This document shows, in pieces, positions 58,113-64,000 of a stretch of 64,000 nucleotides of DNA. Origin of the DNA: Candidatus Zixiibacteriota bacterium (lineage in GTDB: Bacteria > RBG-13-66-14 > B26-G2 > WVWN01); NCBI GenBank assembly GCA_030613505.1, contig JAUWLW010000005.1, positions 19,581-83,580 on the forward strand, read 5' to 3'. The translations under genes and the position numbers were made by a program. The notes under the pieces are model-generated. The model made no database searches, had not been told where the DNA came from, and saw nothing but the letters and a program-made list of their open reading frames with translations. The stretch's first letter is position 1; the number at the start of each line of letters is the position of its first letter.

Positions 58113-58364
58113 ATGGAAATCAGGATCCACCCGCACGCACGCGAACGCATGGCCGAACGCGGCGCGACCGAAGAGGAGGTCGTAGCGACCTTATCCGCGG
58201 GGGAGTCGTTCCCGGCGAAGTTCGGCCGTCACGGGTTCAGACGTAACTTCGACCAAACCGGCGTCCGGCGAGGCCGGCCTTACGCGGCGAAACAAGTAGA
58301 GGCCATCGCGGTCCGCGAAGGCCCCGATTGGCTCGTAATTACGGTCGTCGTCCGTTATTACTAA
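58113..58364 (+). CDS. DUF4258 protein (toxin-like)
   Basis: 83 residues: [39 protein letters not shown] ... VEAIAVREGPDWLVITVVVRYY. The order His/Arg-rich helix, Arg-rich strand and the terminal TVVVRYY is that of DUF4258, a small family with a RelE-like fold. The gene is 9 nt before a DUF2283 gene, a pairing that recurs in bacteria and resembles a type II toxin-antitoxin module. No toxicity is shown. ATG 58113. Confidence 0.78.
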   Translation: MEIRIHPHARERMAERGATEEEVVATLSAGESFPAKFGRHGFRRNFDQTGVRRGRPYAAKQVEAIAVREGPDWLVITVVVRYY

Positions 58365-58373
58365 GGAGCCGTT

Positions 58374-58613
58374 ATGAAGATCACAATCGACAAGAAATAT
58401 AACGTCGCATACATCTCCCTTCACGCGAAGACGGAAGAGGTAGAGACGATTAGGGTAAGCGAGGAGATGAACGTCGACGTAGCGCCCGACGGGACCATCT
58501 ACGGGATCGAGTTCCTGAACGCCAACGCGCAGCTCGCCGGCGGGGACGGCGGCGTCCTCGTCGTAATAGACGAAGCGCGAGGGAAATTGGCGGAGGTGGA
58601 GTTGGGGATGTAA
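58374..58613 (+). CDS. DUF2283 protein (probable partner/antitoxin)
   Basis: 79 residues opening KITIDKKYNVAYISLHAK, followed by ETIRVSEEMNVDVAPDGTIYGIEFLNA, the full DUF2283 pattern (D-x-x-Y-D-x-x-A-D-x-x-Y-I-x-L type start and GxIxGIEIL core). An AAGGAG ribosome site lies in the short gap to DUF4258. The acidic product could neutralise the basic partner. The role as antitoxin is inferred from the pairing. Confidence 0.82.
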   Translation: MKITIDKKYNVAYISLHAKTEEVETIRVSEEMNVDVAPDGTIYGIEFLNANAQLAGGDGGVLVVIDEARGKLAEVELGM

Positions 58614-58680
58614 ACGCGGCGGCCGGACATAAAGGCCGAGTTCCGCGAAAGCCAACCCCGAATAAGGAGTAAGATTTAAA

Positions 58681-58699
58681 AACCGGCCCAAAGCCGGTT
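58681..58699. terminator. Terminator between DUF2283 and the HicB remnant
   Basis: AACCGGC/GCCGGTT stem with a 5-nt loop and T-runs on both sides, so usable from either strand. Confidence 0.6.
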
Positions 58700-58723
58700 A
58701 CTTTTACGATAGGTTTATTTACC

Positions 58724-58830
58724 TTATCCCCCCGTGAGGAGATAACCTTCTATAGCCTCGCGGACGTCGGCCATAAGCTCGTCCCGGGTCTCCCCTTGGG
58801 AAAAGCAACCCGGCAAGGCCGGCGCCGCGG
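58724..58830 (-). pseudogene. HicB-family antitoxin remnant
   Basis: The minus strand reads PALPGCFSQGETRDELMADVREAIEGYLLTGG then stop (quoted in parts of the known HicB core), the conserved second half of the HicB antitoxin. An in-frame TAG stands just upstream and no start exists, so the N-terminal half is lost. No HicA is next to it. A decayed toxin-antitoxin unit beside DUF4258/DUF2283. Confidence 0.72.
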
Positions 58831-58856
58831 AAGAAGCCTAAAACGAGGCATAAACG

Positions 58857-59558
58857 ATGGCTCGCAACGATCACGAATGCCGCGACTGGAAGGGCGACCT
58901 CACGAAGCTGCTGGAGGAGGTGGCGGCCGCGGCGGCCGAGGGCAACGTCCCCCGCGACCTCCGGAAGAGGTTCCGCGCCATCTGGCGGGAGGCGAGGCGG
59001 TGCGAGGAGGCGCGGGAGGCGACGCGGTACACCGAGCGCGGGAGCGCCTACACGCGGCGCCGCCTCATAGCCGCGGACCGGCAGCAGGCGGCGCGCCGCC
59101 TCTACCCCGAGCAGCTGCTCTACCGCCGCGTCAGCGACCGCCTCAACCGCCGGTGGGGGGCGTGGGCGGCGGAGTACCTCGTGTGGCTGGTGGCGGGGCA
59201 CGGCCAATCGGCCTCCGGCCTGGCGCGCCTCTTCGTCTTCATCGTCGTCGTCGTGCTGGGGGGCTTCGCGCTGCTGTATCGCTACCCGGAGCCCGGCGTC
59301 GAGTACCAGCTCGACGACCGCGAGCTAAGCTGGTACCACTACGTCTACTTCAGCGGCAATACGCTGACGACGCTCGGCTTCGGCGACATCCTTCCCAAGG
59401 AGGACCGCCCGGACGTGATGTTCTTAGTCGTCGCGGAGGGGATAATCGGCTACGTCCTGCTGGGGACGTTCATCTTCGCCGTCGTCTCGTATCGCCGCCG
59501 GCCGCCGCCGCCCGAGGACGACTGGGAGGCGAAGCTGTTCGCGAGGCTAAGGCCGTAA
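58857..59558 (+). CDS. Two-TM potassium channel protein with soluble N-terminal domain
   Basis: 233 residues. The first about 115 are charged and helical (cytosolic). TM1 (LARLFVFIVVVVLGGFALLY), the pore helix and filter YFSGNTLTTLGFGDILP (TxGFGD, a variant of TVGYGD), and TM2 (MFLVVAEGIIGYVLLGTFIFAVV) follow, ending in a short basic tail. This is an Ion_trans_2-type channel, likely a tetramer. Most bacterial channels place the regulatory domain at the C-terminus; here it precedes the pore. The last about 60 bp of the gene recur twice downstream between palindromic elements. Confidence 0.88.
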   Translation: MARNDHECRDWKGDLTKLLEEVAAAAAEGNVPRDLRKRFRAIWREARRCEEAREATRYTERGSAYTRRRLIAADRQQAARRLYPEQLLYRRVSDRLNRRWGAWAAEYLVWLVAGHGQSASGLARLFVFIVVVVLGGFALLYRYPEPGVEYQLDDRELSWYHYVYFSGNTLTTLGFGDILPKEDRPDVMFLVVAEGIIGYVLLGTFIFAVVSYRRRPPPPEDDWEAKLFARLRP

Positions 59559-59560
59559 GG

Positions 59561-60221
59561 CGTAGGGCCGTACCTTCAGGTGCGGCCACCGATAAAATAA
59601 AAATATGTGCCCCGGCATTTTAGAGTATAGCTAATTAAAACATGACCAGCCCACGAGGCCCAAAATACGGAACACGGCGCGCCTCCCCCCGGCTATCGGG
59701 GTTCGAATACCGCGGGCCGTATCGGTATTTCATAACGTTAACGGCGTATATGGAAAAGCCTTTTTTCGCGGACCAGTGGACGGTCACAGAAACCATCCGG
59801 GCCCTTTCCGAAACCGCCGGCGGATACAGCTTCGACGTACTCTGTTATTGTTTCATGCCTGAACACGCCCACCTCCTCCTTGAAGGGGGCGCTACGAGCA
59901 ACCTCCGCGAGTTCGTCCGCATATTCAAACAGAAGAGTTCTTACCGGTATAAACGCTCGGCGGGAAAGCCGTTGTGGCAGCGGGGTTACTACGACCGCAT
60001 ACTCCGCGAAGCCGAAGACTCTTTAGCCGTCGCGCGGTACATTTTAGCTAATCCGGCCCGCCGCGGTTTAACGGATGACGCGGCCTCTTATCCATACTCC
60101 GGATCGTTCGTATGTTCGGTGCCGGACATATTGTACTCGGTTTTGGTATGCAACAAGTAGGACCGTACCTCCAACCGCACCCACTAAAAAGCGGCGGCCA
60201 GACCTAAAGGTCAGGCCCTAC
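59561..60221 (+). mobile_element. RAYT-bearing REP element (putative autonomous copy)
   Basis: A left arm (59561-59590) identical in layout to the short elements, then the RAYT gene, a degenerate inner arm that supplies the RAYT stop codon, and a right arm (about 60191-60221). It is bounded on both sides by copies of the channel gene tail (about 59496-59560 and 60226-60291). The shared arms identify it as the likely parent of the 85-110-bp elements. Confidence 0.65.
59642..60160 (+). CDS. REP-associated tyrosine transposase (RAYT, Y1/IS200-like)
   Basis: 172 residues. The HUH single-strand transposase motif is CFMPEHAHLLLEG; GPYRYFITLTAYMEKPFF precedes it and LWQRGYYDRILREAEDSLAVARYILANPARRGL contains the catalytic Tyr region (GYYDR). 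This is the Y1 transposase family that mobilises REP/BIME palindromes. All expected catalytic residues are present, so it may be active. ATG 59642 lacks a clear ribosome site. It sits between arms of the same palindrome it presumably acts on. The stop TAG is formed within a degenerate arm. Confidence 0.9.
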   Translation: MTSPRGPKYGTRRASPRLSGFEYRGPYRYFITLTAYMEKPFFADQWTVTETIRALSETAGGYSFDVLCYCFMPEHAHLLLEGGATSNLREFVRIFKQKSSYRYKRSAGKPLWQRGYYDRILREAEDSLAVARYILANPARRGLTDDAASYPYSGSFVCSVPDILYSVLVCNK

Positions 60222-60225
60222 GAAA

Positions 60226-60291
60226 ACGTAGGCCGCCGCCGCTCGAGGACGACAGGGAGGAGAAGCTGTTCGCGAGGTTAAGGCCGTAAGG
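60226..60291 (+). pseudogene. Copy 1 of the channel gene 3' tail
   Basis: Closely matches the last about 60 bp of the K+ channel gene (GAGGACGACAGGGAGGAGAA against GAGGACGACTGGGAGGCGAA) including its stop and the trailing GGCGTAGGG junction to the next element. Confidence 0.75.
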
Positions 60292-60376
60292 CGTAGGGCC
60301 GTACCTTCAGGTGCGGCCACCGAAATCATTTATTAATATGATAAGCGGCGGCCAGACCTAAAGGTCAGGCCCTACG
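60292..60376. repeat. REP-like element B2 (85 bp)
   Basis: Differs by about one base from elements C1 and C3 downstream. Arms of about 30 bp flank the spacer AAATCATTTATTAATATGAT. Confidence 0.85.
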
Positions 60377-60379
60377 AAA

Positions 60380-60442
60380 ACGCCGGCCGCCGCCGCCCGA
60401 GGACGACTGGGAGGAGAAGCTGTTCGAGAGGCTGAGGCCTTA
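60380..60442 (+). pseudogene. Copy 2 of the channel gene 3' tail
   Basis: A further tail copy ending GAGGCTGAGGCCTTAG with its own stop. The order is thus channel gene - RAYT element - tail - B2 - tail. Nothing else is seen between the RAYT gene and 60469. Confidence 0.75.
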
Positions 60443-60468
60443 GCGGCCGGAACCGCCGCTCGGGAATT

Positions 60469-60873
60469 ATGGGGACAAAACTGCTCTGTATAGGACTGTC
60501 GGCCCTGGCCTTCGCGGCCGGGGCATTTGCGCGCGACGCGCCGTTCCATAAATTAACGCTATACGTCGCAAACCAGAGCTTCAACGTCAACCCGGTCGAC
60601 GTCAAGGTCACCATAGACGGCGTGAAGGTGGCGGAGGGGACCTTCTTCGCCGGCTACGGCCGCAGCTGGCGGCGGTACGACGTGCGGCTCGCCGCGGGGC
60701 GCCACGTCCTCCGGGCGCTGACGCGCAAGGGCGCCGCGGCCTTGAAGCGCGAGTTCACGGTAACCGGGCCGCGCTGGGTCGCGGTGGCGTACCGCAACCG
60801 CATGCCCTCCTACGGCACCAGCGCCGTGCGCCACTTCGCCTTCGCGATAAGGGATAGGCCGTTTGGGGAATAA
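60469..60873 (+). CDS. Small secreted beta-sandwich-like protein 1
   Basis: 134 residues with a signal peptide (LCIGLSALAFAAGAFA). The body KLTLYVANQSFNVNPVDVKVTIDGVKVAEGTFF ... LAAGRHVLRALTRKGAA resembles a small Ig-like or DUF-type beta domain that presents VDVxVxIDG and GxHxLxA strands. A similar design occurs in the gene at 62886, suggesting distant paralogy. No lipobox. The last about 45 bp recur three times downstream in the element array. The function is unknown. Confidence 0.68.
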   Translation: MGTKLLCIGLSALAFAAGAFARDAPFHKLTLYVANQSFNVNPVDVKVTIDGVKVAEGTFFAGYGRSWRRYDVRLAAGRHVLRALTRKGAAALKREFTVTGPRWVAVAYRNRMPSYGTSAVRHFAFAIRDRPFGE

Positions 60874-60875
60874 AA

Positions 60876-61341
60876 CGTAGGGCCGTACCTTCAGGTGCGG
60901 CCACCAAAATCATTTATTAATATGATAAGCGGCGGCCAGACCTAAAGGTCAGGCCCTACGGAAACCCGGCGCCGTGCGCCACTTCGCCTTCGCGATCAGG
61001 GATAGGCCGTTTGGTAAGTAACACGTAGGGCCGTACCTTTAGGTCCGGCCACCGATAAAAACAAAATATGTCCGGCCGTTCTTAGGCACGGTCACGAAAA
61101 GCAAGGTGGGCCGACCTAAAGGTCGTCCCCTACGAAAACGCCGGGCCGTGCGCCACTTCGCCTTCGCGATTAGGGATAGGCCGTTTGGTAAGTAAACGTA
61201 GGGCCATACCTTCAGGTGCGGCCACCAAAATCATTTATTAATATGATAAGCGGCGGCCAGACCTAAAGGTCAGGCCCTACGAAACCCGGCGCCGTGCGCC
61301 ACTTCGCCTTCGCGATTCGGGATAGGCCGTTTGGGGAGTAG
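60876..61341. repeat. Array of three REP-like elements alternating with gene-tail copies
   Basis: Elements C1 (60876-60960), C2 (61024-61137) and C3 (61197-61281) alternate with copies of the 3' end of the gene at 60469 (about 60969-61022, 61144-61195, 61289-61341). C1 and C3 are nearly identical 85-bp elements; C2 has the longer spacer found in A2. Each tail copy keeps GCGCCACTTCGCCTTCGCGA and its own stop codon. Beyond the array, 61342-61459 is AT-rich and holds no gene. Confidence 0.85.
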
Positions 61342-61459
61342 TGAGGGAGCCCGGTAAGAAGCTAGTCTTTTCCACGGAATCGTAAGCACCGAACCGATAC
61401 GCCTCAATTATACGCAAAGCGGAGAATTAAAATACTGAAACCTGGAAATAATTTTTTAT

Positions 61460-61488
61460 TTGAAAAAGACGTAGTAAAATCTTATAAT
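61460..61488 (+). promoter_or_regulatory. Promoter of the AT-rich orphan gene
   Basis: TTGAAA (61460-61465), 17-bp spacer, perfect TATAAT (61483-61488), with GAGGAG downstream. Confidence 0.6.
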
Positions 61489-61545
61489 TTTTTGTAGAGG
61501 AGTTAAAAAGTCAAAACGGTATGTAGAAATAAAGGAAGGCAAGAT

Positions 61546-62748
61546 ATGTACGAAAATATTAAATCCTTATTGAATCGGTTGGCCAAAAAAGAATTTAGCA
61601 TTAACAAAGCATATATACTAAAAATTGGGTTTACCGCGTTTAAGCATAAAAATGGATCGGAAATCCAGGCAGGCGGAGAAGAATTTTACGTCGAATACGC
61701 CGAAGAGAAAGAAGAAAAGCCTTTGAAAATTTTATATGAGAGTATTACGGAAGCATTGGAAAAAAACCCACATGTAACAGGGATAACGAAGGACTTAATA
61801 AGAAAAAGTATGGAAACAAGTTCGACCGGTTATAATTACACGGGAGTAATAATAATCGGTAATTTATTCGCCGCGAAATTAAATATCCCAGAACGTTTCC
61901 AAAAATATAAAAAATTATGTATGGGCGGTGGTGTATACGAAAATTTCGAGGTATTTTCAAACGGCTCTATTTTCGGGGCTTATGCGGAAATCGAAGACAT
62001 ACCATTAATAACGAATATCGCCGAAGAATACGAAACCCTTCTTATTAAACAAAATAAAGAAGTAGGGACTTTAGAGGCTTTAAAATTAAAATATTCGCCG
62101 CTATTCCCGACGATATACGTAATCATTACAGAGCCCGAAGGTGGCCCCGATAACGGCGACGAAGCGTCCAACGTAGTTAAAGTATACAAGCATGAAGACG
62201 ATGTATTCGTTACTACAAGTCGCGAACCGAGTAAAGCGCGAGATCTAATATGTAATATCGTCTACGACGTTACCCCTAGTTTGGTCCAATTTTGTCGTAT
62301 TAATACATTACTAAAAAAGCTTAACGAAATATATAGCGAGATAGGAGTAAACTTCTACGAACTTTCAAACATAATAAAAGAAATACTAAGTTTGAAATTA
62401 TATAGATTCCTTAAAATATATAAATTATTGAAGGTAGCCCGGAAAGACCTCGTCGAGATACACTCTTTATACGTTGATTTTTCTAACTTAATTTTTCAAT
62501 TAAAACGGAACAAGGAATGGTTATTAAGTACAATAAAAGAAGAACCGATAATAAGGGAATTCAAAGACTATTTAAAGATACATACGGATCCCGAAGTAGA
62601 AATAACACCTTCTCTTTCTAACGCTCTAAACCATTACGAAGGCGAAATACGTACCTTAAGAAACATCCGGACCGTAACCCTCGCAACTGTCGGAAGCGCT
62701 TTGTTAGGTGGGTTAGCAGGAGCGTTAGTTTCGAGGTTATTTAATTGA
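61546..62748 (+). CDS. AT-rich orphan protein with C-terminal membrane anchor
   Basis: 400 residues, no recognised family. Soluble mixed alpha/beta N-terminal part (about 1-235), a helical, Lys/Leu-rich middle (about 240-350: KLNEIYSEIGVNFYELSNIIKEILSLKLYRFLKIYKLL), and a C-terminal hydrophobic anchor (VTLATVGSALLGGLAGALVSRLF). No signal peptide, so it is probably tail-anchored facing the cytoplasm. Much AT-richer than its neighbours and placed right after a mobile-element array, so recent acquisition is likely. It has its own promoter. It might be a phage-defence or stress effector, but nothing in the sequence shows this. Confidence 0.72.
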   Translation: MYENIKSLLNRLAKKEFSINKAYILKIGFTAFKHKNGSEIQAGGEEFYVEYAEEKEEKPLKILYESITEALEKNPHVTGITKDLIRKSMETSSTGYNYTGVIIIGNLFAAKLNIPERFQKYKKLCMGGGVYENFEVFSNGSIFGAYAEIEDIPLITNIAEEYETLLIKQNKEVGTLEALKLKYSPLFPTIYVIITEPEGGPDNGDEASNVVKVYKHEDDVFVTTSREPSKARDLICNIVYDVTPSLVQFCRINTLLKKLNEIYSEIGVNFYELSNIIKEILSLKLYRFLKIYKLLKVARKDLVEIHSLYVDFSNLIFQLKRNKEWLLSTIKEEPIIREFKDYLKIHTDPEVEITPSLSNALNHYEGEIRTLRNIRTVTLATVGSALLGGLAGALVSRLFN

Positions 62749-62885
62749 TCGCCTGCCATAAGACCTAATTAATCATACTAATAAATTGAAAATAATATAA
62801 TTCCCGGCCTTCGACGTTAAGGTTATTCGGTTTACAAGTCCGCAGTTGGTCGGCGTTATAAAATACAAAACGTGGAGGTGGCGTT

Positions 62886-63260
62886 ATGAAAGGGATTATG
62901 ATAGTGGTGCTGGCCGCGGCGCTCGGAGTCCCGTTTGCGTGGGCGGCCGCCGAGGAAGAAGGATACACCTACACGCTGTACGTCAAGAACCGGGACCTTA
63001 CCACCGTGAACGTCGACGTCAGCGTCTTCGTCGACCGCAGGCCGGCGGCGCGCGAGCAGCTCCGCCCCGGCGACGTGGAGGACGTCTGCACCGTCGAGCT
63101 CGCGCTCGAGCCCGGCCCCCACCGCATCCTCATCCAGGCGTTCAAGGGTATTCGCAAACTCGAGCAGGAGATGGCCGTGTCAGGCGAGGGCTCCGCGGAA
63201 GTGGACATCTGGTTCGAGCCGGTAATCGAGTCGTGGCCCGAAGTTATCGAGCCGCCCTAG
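62886..63260 (+). CDS. Small secreted beta-sandwich-like protein 2
   Basis: 124 residues with a signal peptide (IMIVVLAAALGVPFAWAAA). Body: TYTLYVKNRDLTTVNVDVSVFVDRRPAAREQLRPGD ... LEPGPHRILIQAFKGIRKLEQEM, the same strand order as the gene at 60469 (LYV-N, VDVxVxxD, GxHxLxA), so distant paralogues. GGAGGTG lies 7-8 nt before ATG 62886. The function is unknown. Confidence 0.7.
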   Translation: MKGIMIVVLAAALGVPFAWAAAEEEGYTYTLYVKNRDLTTVNVDVSVFVDRRPAAREQLRPGDVEDVCTVELALEPGPHRILIQAFKGIRKLEQEMAVSGEGSAEVDIWFEPVIESWPEVIEPP

Positions 63261-63321
63261 GAGTCGCCGGCGCCGTAAGGGCTTCGACTTAGCCCCGGGA
63301 TTTTGAACCCGGCTGCGCCTC

Positions 63322-63816
63322 ATGGAACAGGAGGATATGGCCGCCACGGCCGGTCAAGACGTAGTGATTAAAAAAGTGGACGCCGTCCGCGCGGCGACGC
63401 TCCGCGACACCATCCCCAGCTACGCCGAGCAGGACCACCTGTGGAAGGAGCTGGTGGCCCATATCAAGAAATATGGCGCTAAGCCCTCCGGCCCCTGCTT
63501 CACGCTCTACCACGACGTGTGTTACAAAGAGAAGGACGTCGACGCCGAGGTCGGCCTGCCCGTCGCCGGCGAGCTGCCGGAGGCGGACCGCGTCAACGTG
63601 CGAACGGTCCCCGGCGCCGAACAGATGGCCTGCCTCGTCCACAAGGGCCCGTACGACGGCCTCCCCGGCGCGTACCAGGTCCTCACGAAGTGGCTCGAGG
63701 CCAACGGCTACCGCGTCGTCGGGCCGGACCGCGAGGTCTACGTCGAAGGCCCCATGGCCACCGACGAGCCGGACGAGTACGTCACCGAGATAATGTTCCC
63801 GGTCGAGAAAGCGTAA
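63322..63816 (+). CDS. GyrI-like/AraC effector-binding domain protein
   Basis: 164 residues. VVIKKVDAVRAATLRDTIPSYAEQDHLWKELVAHIKKYGAKPSGPCFTLYHD is the SOUL/GyrI (AraC-E-bind) N-terminal half, and DVDAEVGLPV...VRTVPGAEQMACLVHKGPYDGLPGAYQVLTKWLEANGYRVVGPDREVYV...TEIMFPVEK the second half, including the ligand-site Glu/Tyr region. No DNA-binding domain is attached. Stand-alone members bind or hydrolyse small cationic compounds or inhibit gyrase. ATG 63322 or the ATG at 63337 could start it. Confidence 0.85.
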   Translation: MEQEDMAATAGQDVVIKKVDAVRAATLRDTIPSYAEQDHLWKELVAHIKKYGAKPSGPCFTLYHDVCYKEKDVDAEVGLPVAGELPEADRVNVRTVPGAEQMACLVHKGPYDGLPGAYQVLTKWLEANGYRVVGPDREVYVEGPMATDEPDEYVTEIMFPVEKA

Positions 63817-63843
63817 AGCCGCGCGCGGAGCATAAATAAAAAA

Positions 63844-63870
63844 GGGCCGGCCCGAAGGCCGGCCCCTACT
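63844..63870. terminator. Terminator between convergent genes
   Basis: A 9-bp perfect stem GGGCCGGCC/GGCCGGCCC with a CGAA loop, flanked by A-run and T-run. Confidence 0.85.
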
Positions 63871-63939
63871 TTTTCGGCGGTCGTTATTCCTTGGCGGCTC
63901 GTCGAGCCGCCGTTTTGTTGTGCCTGGATTATGTTCGAG

Positions 63940-64000
63940 TTACCACGTGTAGCGGAGCCCGAGCGCCCAGTATAAATAGATGTCCTCGTTGCCCTCGCGG
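63940..64000 (-). CDS. Outer membrane barrel protein, C-terminal end only
   Basis: The minus strand reads EDIYLYWALGLRYTW then TAA. Alternating hydrophobic residues and a terminal Trp are the BamA recognition pattern of a last barrel strand. The rest lies beyond the window. Confidence 0.55.
   Translation of the reverse strand, partial: REGNEDIYLYWALGLRYTW

Noticed and set aside
60876-61341. CRISPR array in the 61-kb repeats
   Set aside because: Same reasons: palindromic arms, repeated spacers, and repeats that match the coding end of the adjacent gene.
62846-63292. 148-aa ORF overlapping the secreted protein at 62886
   Set aside because: Arg-rich shadow; the other frame has a ribosome site and a clear signal peptide.

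Overview
The window is GC-rich bacterial chromosome from a Gram-negative (diderm) organism: it encodes the LPS-assembly porin LptD, an Omp85/BamA-type protein, a family 9 glycosyltransferase and several outer-membrane barrels. A gingipain-like C25 peptidase with a type IX secretion C-terminal sorting domain and a PorV/PorQ-family protein point to the FCB (Bacteroidetes-like) side of the tree. Many orphan genes, a class II (B12) ribonucleotide reductase and the absence of a close model genome suggest an uncultivated candidate phylum. The phylum itself cannot be fixed from sequence alone.

Layout. 1-4.7 kb: a homocysteine methyltransferase cut by the window edge, a lysine-rich histone-like protein and nrdJ, whose consensus promoter carries an NrdR-box-like palindrome. 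4.7-9 kb: a phosphohexomutase and the C25 peptidase. 9-18 kb (minus strand): pyrR-pyrB-pyrC, a B12-binding-type radical SAM protein, and dprA-topA-CDF transporter. 18-33.7 kb: mostly envelope genes (barrel, glycosyltransferase, two tandem paralogous lipoproteins, PorV-like protein, NHL protein, a huge beta-rich protein overlapping an Omp85 protein, a divergent prepilin peptidase and miaB), with glyA-rpiB on the other strand.

38.5-33.8 kb (minus strand) is the most unusual unit. It is a five-gene operon: a zinc-ribbon membrane protein; a DUF2207-like membrane protein ending in a Cys-Ala repeat tail (7 Cys in 15 residues); a PqqD-like/radical SAM/SPASM protein; a class I methyltransferase; and an unlisted 53-residue membrane microprotein. 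It looks like a peptide-modification (RiPP-like) system whose substrate is the C-terminal tail of a membrane protein.

39-56 kb: fumarase alpha subunit, MBL hydrolase, TlpA-type thioredoxin, an AT-rich island with two B-box zinc-finger membrane proteins, an ABC-2 transporter, a probable structured (6S-like) RNA, lptD-lepB, a CBS/cyclic-nucleotide-domain cluster, an AI-2E family transporter and tRNA-Gly(CCC). 56-64 kb is accessory: a Cas4/RecB-like nuclease with an in-frame amber codon, DUF4258/DUF2283 and a HicB remnant, a K+ channel and a RAYT transposase. It also holds a family of short palindromic elements that sit at gene 3' ends and alternate with diverged copies of the 3' tails of those genes. 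The same pattern occurs behind the fumarase gene at 40.6-41.0 kb. This REP/RAYT-associated gene-tail duplication is the second major finding.

Many promoters fit TTGACA-17-TATAAT well, and Shine-Dalgarno sequences are common. Most long ORFs in the track on the strand opposite a real gene are GC-rich shadows and were left out.
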